The translations under genes were made by a program, and so were the position numbers. A stretch of 64,000 nucleotides of DNA from Thermoplasmata archaeon (GTDB lineage: Archaea > Thermoplasmatota > Thermoplasmata > Lutacidiplasmatales > UBA184), in the NCBI GenBank assembly GCA_022750115.1, contig JAKIWI010000003.1:36927-100926 (forward strand), given 5' to 3'. Below, in pieces: positions 59,267 through 64,000 of this stretch. Under the pieces are notes generated by a model. That model was not told the origin of the DNA, did no database searches, and saw only the letters and a program-made list of their open reading frames with translations. Each line of letters opens with the position of its first letter. Within the stretch, counting starts at the first letter, position 1.

Positions 59267-60760
59267 CTACGCCGGGTCGCCGTAGACCGTGTAGTGCCAA
59301 CCCTTCCGGGCCTGTCCCGTCAGGTCGACGTAGATGTTCTTGGTGACCGTGAAATCGAGGAGCGAGTCCGCGCCGAGGTCCTTGCCGAACCCGGACTGCT
59401 TGAACCCGCCGTGCGGGGTCTCGGAGCCGAGCGGCAGGTGGTCGTTCACCCAGACGTCCCCGAAGCGGAGCGCGTTCGCGGCGCGCAGCGCCGTGCGGAC
59501 GTCGTTCGTCCAGACGCTCCCGGCGAGTCCATAGACGACCGAGTTCGCGATCTCGATCGCCTGGTCGAACGTCGAGAACTCGAGCACATCGACCACCGGC
59601 CCGAACACCTCCTTCTGGGCGATCGCCATATCGGCGTGCACATCGTCGAACACCGTCGGCAAGACGAACGCTCCCTCGGGCGGCATCCCGCTGGGGGCTG
59701 AGCCGCCGAGGACGAGTTTGGCCCCGTCAGATTTCGCGCCCTCCACGAAGCTGAGGACGCGGTCGCGGTGGGACTTGTGGACCAGCGGCCCGAGGTCGGT
59801 GGAGCGCGAGAGCGGGTCGCCGACGCGGAACGTCCGCAGGCGCTCGGCGAGCTTCTCGACGAACCCCTTGCGGATCGACTCGTGGACGATGAGGCGCGTC
59901 GCGGCCGTGCAGTCCTGGCCTCCGTTGACGAACCCGCCGATGACGGCACCCTCGACGGCGGCAGCCAGATCGGCGTCGGCGAATACGACGAACGGCGCTT
60001 TCCCGCCGAGCTCGAGTTGGAGGCGCTTCACTGTGCCACTCGCCGCCTCCATGATCTTCTTCCCGGTCGCCGTGTCCCCGGTAAGCGACACCATGTCGAC
60101 GGACGGGTGGCGAGAGAGCTCGTCGCCGACCTCGCCCCCGGGGCCGGTCACGACGTTGAGCGCCCCGTTCGGGAGGCCCGCGTCCTGGAACACGCGGCCG
60201 AGCTCGAGGCTCGTGAGCGGCGTCCAACTCGCCGGTTTCAGAACGACGGTGTTGCCCGTGACGAGCGACGGTCCGAGCTTCCACACCGCCATCATGATCG
60301 GGTAGTTCCACGGCGTGATCGACGCCACGACGCCGACCGGTTCGCGGCGGAAGATCGTCGTGCCGTCGCCGGTGTATTCGCCCGCGCTCTTCGAGTCGAG
60401 AACGCGGCATGCGCCCGCATAGAATACGAGATTGTCGACCGAGAACGGCAGGTCGGCGTCGGCCGCCTGCTTGATCGTTTTCCCCTGATTGGAGCTCTCG
60501 AGCTCGGCGAGGGCGGGGAGCCGCTCTCCGAGCAGCTTCGCCGCCTTCAGGAACACTTCCGCGCGGGCACGGGGAGGAAGGCGCGGCCACGGACCTTTGT
60601 CGAACGCTTCGCGCGCGGCGTCGATCGCCCGCCGGGCGTCCTCCCGGGTGCCCTGCGGCACGTCGGCGAGCTTGTGGCCGTCGAAGGGGCTCACGACGGG
60701 GACCGTCGCCCCGTTGGAGGCCGAGACCCACTCGCCGGCGATGAGCATTTTCGCTGCCAT
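59267..60760 (-). CDS. Aldehyde dehydrogenase, betaine / aminobutyraldehyde type
   Basis: A 497-residue enzyme from ATG 60760; the frame opens at 60835, but that point sits within the promoter box. The catalytic Cys284 (GGQDCTAATR) and Glu250 (LQLELGGKAPF) are present, together with the ITPWNYPIMMAVWKLGP cofactor segment and LTGDTATGKKI. The GGQDCTA motif and end (HGGFKQSGFGKDLG) match aminobutyraldehyde/betaine aldehyde dehydrogenases. Those oxidise products of polyamine or amino-acid breakdown, consistent with the class III aminotransferase at 47 kb. It is the first gene of the leftward pair. Confidence 0.85.
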   Translation of the reverse strand: MAAKMLIAGEWVSASNGATVPVVSPFDGHKLADVPQGTREDARRAIDAAREAFDKGPWPRLPPRARAEVFLKAAKLLGERLPALAELESSNQGKTIKQAADADLPFSVDNLVFYAGACRVLDSKSAGEYTGDGTTIFRREPVGVVASITPWNYPIMMAVWKLGPSLVTGNTVVLKPASWTPLTSLELGRVFQDAGLPNGALNVVTGPGGEVGDELSRHPSVDMVSLTGDTATGKKIMEAASGTVKRLQLELGGKAPFVVFADADLAAAVEGAVIGGFVNGGQDCTAATRLIVHESIRKGFVEKLAERLRTFRVGDPLSRSTDLGPLVHKSHRDRVLSFVEGAKSDGAKLVLGGSAPSGMPPEGAFVLPTVFDDVHADMAIAQKEVFGPVVDVLEFSTFDQAIEIANSVVYGLAGSVWTNDVRTALRAANALRFGDVWVNDHLPLGSETPHGGFKQSGFGKDLGADSLLDFTVTKNIYVDLTGQARKGWHYTVYGDPA

Positions 60761-60836
60761 TCCGGACCTCGGCGGGCGAGCCGGACGAACCTCAAGACGG
60801 TGCCGCGCGGGAGGTCTACTGAATCCCCGTGGCATA

Positions 60837-60847
60837 CCTTAACAAGG
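60837..60847. promoter_or_regulatory. Near-palindromic promoter box in divergent region
   Basis: ccttaacaagg is a near-perfect inverted repeat holding TTAA. It lies about 80 bases before the leftward ATG 60760 and about 45 before GTG 60891. As the only AT-rich element there, it may serve both directions or be an operator. Confidence 0.35.
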
Positions 60848-60858
60848 GGGTACGCGCT

Positions 60859-60890
60859 CCCCGCGCCCGGCCCGTCGGGGGGTCTTTTTT
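60859..60890 (+). terminator. Terminator-like hairpin and T6 tract at the start codon of the peptide-binding protein
   Basis: ccccg (60859-60863) can pair with cggggg (near 60876-60881), and a run of six T ends just before GTG 60891. T-tracts stop archaeal RNA polymerase, so placement between the promoter box and the start codon is unusual and could act as an attenuator. Confidence 0.3.
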
Positions 60891-62801
60891 GTGATTCCGC
60901 GAACGCGAAACATCCTCGTGGTCGTCATCGTCGTCATCCTCGTCGTCGCCGGGATCGGGGCCTACTTCATCCTGAAGAAAACCTCGGCCTCCACCTGCGG
61001 TCCGAACGAGCGGAACTTCATCTGCGTCGACCAGGCCGAGATCCCCGACTCGCTCGACCCCGCCGTCACGTTCTCGACCCCCGGCTGGGCCGCGGTCCAG
61101 CAGGTCTACCAGGGCCTGGTGAACTACGATGGCGCGAGCGTGACGAGCTTCTCCGGCGTCCTCGCCCAGAACTGGACGCCGTCGGCGAACCCCGCGGAGT
61201 CGAACATCACGAGCTACTCGTTCACGCTGCGCAGTGGCGTCGTGTTCTCGAACGGGGACCCGTACAACGCCTACACGCAGTGGTACAGCCTCTACCGCAG
61301 CCTCCTGCTCGCCCAGGGGCCGCAGTTCATCCTCGAGCAGAACTTCTACTCGACGAACTTCAACCCGGCGAACCCGCTGAGCTACTACTCGAACATCACG
61401 AACGACACCGCGGCGAACACGACGCTCGCGAACGACCTCAACACGTGGGACTTCGCCAGCCCGAGCTCGAGCGAAGTCGCGATGATGTCGAGTCCGAACC
61501 AGTCGTTCCAAGTCGTCAGCCCGTCGGTGATTCGGCTCAATCTGGGCTACGGCTACCTCGCGACGAACTACACCTACTTCCTCGCCTCGCTGTCGGCCCC
61601 CAACTCCTACGCGGTCGATCCGGCGTGGATCGACGCGAACGGCGCGGTCCAGATCGCGACCCCGAACAGCTACGCCAGCGGCCACACGCTCGGCACCGGC
61701 CCGTTCGTCCTCAACGGCTACAACGGGATCGGCGGCGGCGGCTACACGCTCACGCCGAACTCGAAGTACTGGGGCGCCGCGGCGGCCGCCACCGAGTCCG
61801 GGAACAACAACCTGCCCGCTGCGAACACCTCGGTCGAGGTGATCTTCCAGGACGCGATCGACATCACGACGAACGACCTCACCTCGGGGAAGGTGCAGGA
61901 GGCGTCGTTCGCCTACGCCGGTCCGTCAACCATCCAGCAGCTCCAGGGGCACTCGAACGTCGTTGTCCAGCCGCTCTCCACGATCTACGGGGCGACGAGC
62001 GGCTCGTGGTGGATCTACCTCAACTCGTCGGTTGCTCCGTTCAACAACCTCTCCGTCCGGGAGGCGATCAGCCACGCGATCAACTACGAGCAGATCATCC
62101 AGAACGCGTTCGGGGGCTACGCGAGCCAATGGGTCGGCCCCGTCCCGCCGTCCTACCCGTACGACAACAACCACACGGCGAACGAGCCGTACTACGCGTT
62201 CAACCCCACGCTCGCGCAGCAGGAGATCCAGAACTCGCCGTGCGCGAACTCGGCCTGCGTCGGCAACTCGATCAATTACATGTATCTCAACACGGGCGCC
62301 GACTGGGCGGAGACGGCCCAGTTCCTCCAGCAGGACCTGAAGGCGATCGGCATCACGATCAACCCGGTCGGAGTGAGCCTCGCCTCCATCCTCCAAGAGC
62401 AGGGGGTCGACACGAACGGCCAGTGCGTCACGAACACGACGGCGAACGGCGGGCCGTTCTACATGGGCCAGGAGTTCTACACGTCCGACTACATCTCGCC
62501 CGACGACTGGACGCAGAACGACGCGCTCCACGCGGGGAGCGCGAACAAGTGCATGTCCGGTTACAACAACGCGACGGTCAACAACGACACGTACCTCGCG
62601 GCGGCAGAATCGAACCCGGCCACGCTCACGGCCTACTACACCAACATGACGACCCTGATGTACAACAACTACACCGACATCTGGCTCGTCGTGCCGACGG
62701 CGTTCGCCGTCTACTCGACGAACCTGCAGGGGTTCGTCCAGAACCCGATGGCGAGCGGCGAGCCGTTCGCGATCGGCTTCAATACCCAGTGGCTCAAGTA
62801 G
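60891..62801 (+). CDS. Peptide ABC transporter substrate-binding protein (family 5)
   Basis: A 636-residue extracellular binding protein anchored by one N-terminal helix (ILVVVIVVILVVAGIGAYFIL), without lipobox. Family 5 (DppA/OppA-like) features are the DSLDPAVTFSTPGWAAVQQVYQGL start, FTLRSGVVFSNGDPYNA, GTGPFVLNGYN, and VREAISHAINYEQIIQNAFGG. Many NxS/T sequons point to N-glycosylation, and several Cys pairs may form disulfides. It is about 100 residues longer than bacterial homologues. Its stop overlaps that of the convergent ABC ATPase gene by 8 bases. Permease genes are outside the window. Confidence 0.9.
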   Translation: MIPRTRNILVVVIVVILVVAGIGAYFILKKTSASTCGPNERNFICVDQAEIPDSLDPAVTFSTPGWAAVQQVYQGLVNYDGASVTSFSGVLAQNWTPSANPAESNITSYSFTLRSGVVFSNGDPYNAYTQWYSLYRSLLLAQGPQFILEQNFYSTNFNPANPLSYYSNITNDTAANTTLANDLNTWDFASPSSSEVAMMSSPNQSFQVVSPSVIRLNLGYGYLATNYTYFLASLSAPNSYAVDPAWIDANGAVQIATPNSYASGHTLGTGPFVLNGYNGIGGGGYTLTPNSKYWGAAAAATESGNNNLPAANTSVEVIFQDAIDITTNDLTSGKVQEASFAYAGPSTIQQLQGHSNVVVQPLSTIYGATSGSWWIYLNSSVAPFNNLSVREAISHAINYEQIIQNAFGGYASQWVGPVPPSYPYDNNHTANEPYYAFNPTLAQQEIQNSPCANSACVGNSINYMYLNTGADWAETAQFLQQDLKAIGITINPVGVSLASILQEQGVDTNGQCVTNTTANGGPFYMGQEFYTSDYISPDDWTQNDALHAGSANKCMSGYNNATVNNDTYLAAAESNPATLTAYYTNMTTLMYNNYTDIWLVVPTAFAVYSTNLQGFVQNPMASGEPFAIGFNTQWLK

Positions 62802-63861
62802 CGGCGCCGGCCGGCGCCGCGACGGCCGGGGCCACCTCGAGGAGCGACTCGGGCGGGATGTCCCCGACCTCCTCGGCGCGGTGGCAGGCGACGAGCCGGT
62901 TCGGGATGCCGGGGACGGCGCGGAACTCAGGGTCCTCGACCCGGCAGCGCTCGATGACGAACGGGCAGCGCGGCGCGAACCGGCAACCCGGCTTCGGGTC
63001 GACGAGGCTCGGGATGTCGCCCTCGATCCGGTAGCGCATCCGCCGGCGGTTGGGGTCGGGCACCGGCACCGCCGCCAGGAGCGCCTTCGTGTACGGGTGA
63101 ACCGGGTGCTCGAGCACCTCGTGGACCCCTCCGATCTCAACGAGTTGGCCGAGGTAGAGGACCGCGACGCGGTCGGCCACGAACCGGACCGCCGCGACGT
63201 TGTGGGTGATCAGCAGGTACGCGATCTTCCGCTCGCGCTGGAGCGCTACGAGACGGTTCAGGATCTGCGCCTGGACGGCAACATCGAGCGCGCTCGTCGG
63301 CTCGTCGAGCACGATGAGGCGCGGGTCGACCGAGAGCGCGCGCGCGACGGAGAGGCGCTGGCGCCCGCCCCCCGAGAACTCGTGGGGGTACTGGTCGAGG
63401 CAATCGGTCGGCAATCCGACGCTGGGGAGGAGCGCTTCGACCCGCTTTCGCGTGGTGGCGCGCGACAGCCCGAGTTGGGCGCGCATCGGCTCCCCGACGA
63501 TCTGCCACACCCGAAGCCGAGGGTCGAGCGAGCCGACCGGGTCCTGGAAGACGACCTGGACATTCCGTCGCCACGCGCGGAGCTTGCCCCTCGGGAGGCG
63601 AGTGACGTCGTGACCGGAGAACAGGATCCGGCCACCGGTCGGCTCATGGAGCCGGGCGACGAGCCAACCGAGCGTCGTTTTCCCGGAGCCGGATTCGCCG
63701 ATCAGGCCGAGCGTCTCCCCCTCGTTGAGCGAGAACGAGACGTGGTCCACGGCATGGACCGCGCGTCGACTGCCCCCCGTGATGACGCTGGTGAGGCTTC
63801 GCGTGAGCGGGAAGTACTTCACCACGTCCTGGACCTCGAGGAGGGCGGGCGCGTCGTTCAC
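62794..63861 (-). CDS. Dipeptide/oligopeptide ABC transporter ATPase (DppF/OppF-like)
   Basis: A 355-residue ATPase. Walker A is GESGSGKTT, the Q-loop VVFQDPVGSLDPRL, the signature FSGGGRQRLSVARAL (LSGGQ variant) and Walker B LIVLDEPTSALD. After the fold comes the oligopeptide C-terminal domain with cysteines (PGCRFAPRCPFVIERCRVEDPEF), which binds a [4Fe-4S] cluster in some homologues. GTG 63861 overlaps the stop of the upstream DppD-like gene (GTGA), fixing the start. The ATPases are convergent with the binding-protein gene. Confidence 0.9.
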   Translation of the reverse strand: MNDAPALLEVQDVVKYFPLTRSLTSVITGGSRRAVHAVDHVSFSLNEGETLGLIGESGSGKTTLGWLVARLHEPTGGRILFSGHDVTRLPRGKLRAWRRNVQVVFQDPVGSLDPRLRVWQIVGEPMRAQLGLSRATTRKRVEALLPSVGLPTDCLDQYPHEFSGGGRQRLSVARALSVDPRLIVLDEPTSALDVAVQAQILNRLVALQRERKIAYLLITHNVAAVRFVADRVAVLYLGQLVEIGGVHEVLEHPVHPYTKALLAAVPVPDPNRRRMRYRIEGDIPSLVDPKPGCRFAPRCPFVIERCRVEDPEFRAVPGIPNRLVACHRAEEVGDIPPESLLEVAPAVAAPAGAAT

Positions 63862-64000
63862 GGGAGGTTCGGGACCTCCTCGGGGAAGAAGCAGGCGCTC
63901 CGGTGCGAGGCGACGATCTCGACCTTCGACTCCGCCCCGACGATCGCGAGCGGCGGGCTCGACGCCTTGCAGGCATCGCGGGCGAGCGGGCAACGCGGGT
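63858..64000 (-). CDS. Dipeptide ABC transporter ATPase DppD-like, C-terminal end only
   Basis: The last 46 codons of the preceding gene lie in the window. The visible end (RCPLARDACKASSPPLAIVG, then HRSACFFPEEVPNLP) carries the Cys pattern of oligopeptide-ABC C-terminal domains, RCP-x5-C and a later AC. Its stop overlaps the GTG of the DppF-like gene, as expected of a dppD-dppF pair. The ATPase core is beyond the window edge. Confidence 0.8.
   Translation of the reverse strand, partial: PRCPLARDACKASSPPLAIVGAESKVEIVASHRSACFFPEEVPNLP

Overview
The window is very GC-rich DNA that reads as archaeal. Many genes have a TATA-like box about 25 to 35 bases before the start codon and little or no leader. 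GTG starts and 4-base stop/start overlaps are common. The protein families include an AbrB-PhoU phosphate regulator, archaeal-type pilus ATPase, platform and pilin genes, a tiny C2H2 zinc-finger protein and an HFX_2341-type CARF regulator. A high-GC Thermoplasmata-like archaeon of soil or sediment would fit, but that placement is inference. I found no rRNA, tRNA or CRISPR array.

Layout. 1-4.3 kb: surface glycan genes (GT-C-like membrane protein, GT2 transferase, phosphoglucosamine/phosphomannomutase). 4.5-19.8 kb: mixed repair and housekeeping genes (AlkX-type glycosylase, GNAT, two VOC proteins, phosphoesterase, phosphatase, methyltransferase, PiT phosphate permease, ATP-grasp, hydrolase), plus a 726-residue fusion of an IS630-like body to an M29-like domain. 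20.2-34 kb: a phosphate and pilus region. It holds pstS-pstC-pstA, a PstS-like protein carrying a type IV pilin signal, a divergent pilus assembly operon (ATPase plus two platform proteins, one with an extracellular domain), a pilin, a RecA-like and an AAA+ ATPase, and an AbrB-PhoU regulator. 34-45 kb: sulfite-oxidase-type molybdoenzyme, ammonium channel, an ABC exporter pair, two more VOC proteins, zinc finger, LURP-one protein, a second IS630-like protein, TSUP permease, ferredoxin and methyltransferases. 45.4-49.7 kb: MTHFR-like protein, amidohydrolase, class III aminotransferase coupled to a CARF regulator. 50.2-57.7 kb: a 971-residue glycine-rich beta-helix-like surface protein followed by a three-gene operon (secreted sensor-like domain fused to a GNAT domain, and two unknown proteins). 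57.8-64 kb: two aldehyde dehydrogenases divergent from a peptide ABC binding protein and dipeptide ABC ATPases.

How it fits together. The most striking module is 20-34 kb. Phosphate capture appears to be mounted on a pilus-like scaffold, analogous in logic to the sugar-binding bindosome of Sulfolobus but with a phosphate-binding domain. PiT, Pst, PhoU and Amt genes suggest a cell scavenging P and N. The peptide transporter, aminotransferase, aldehyde dehydrogenases and amidohydrolase suggest amino-acid catabolism. The IS630-derived proteins share an abbreviated catalytic core and look like domesticated DNA-binding proteins rather than active transposases.
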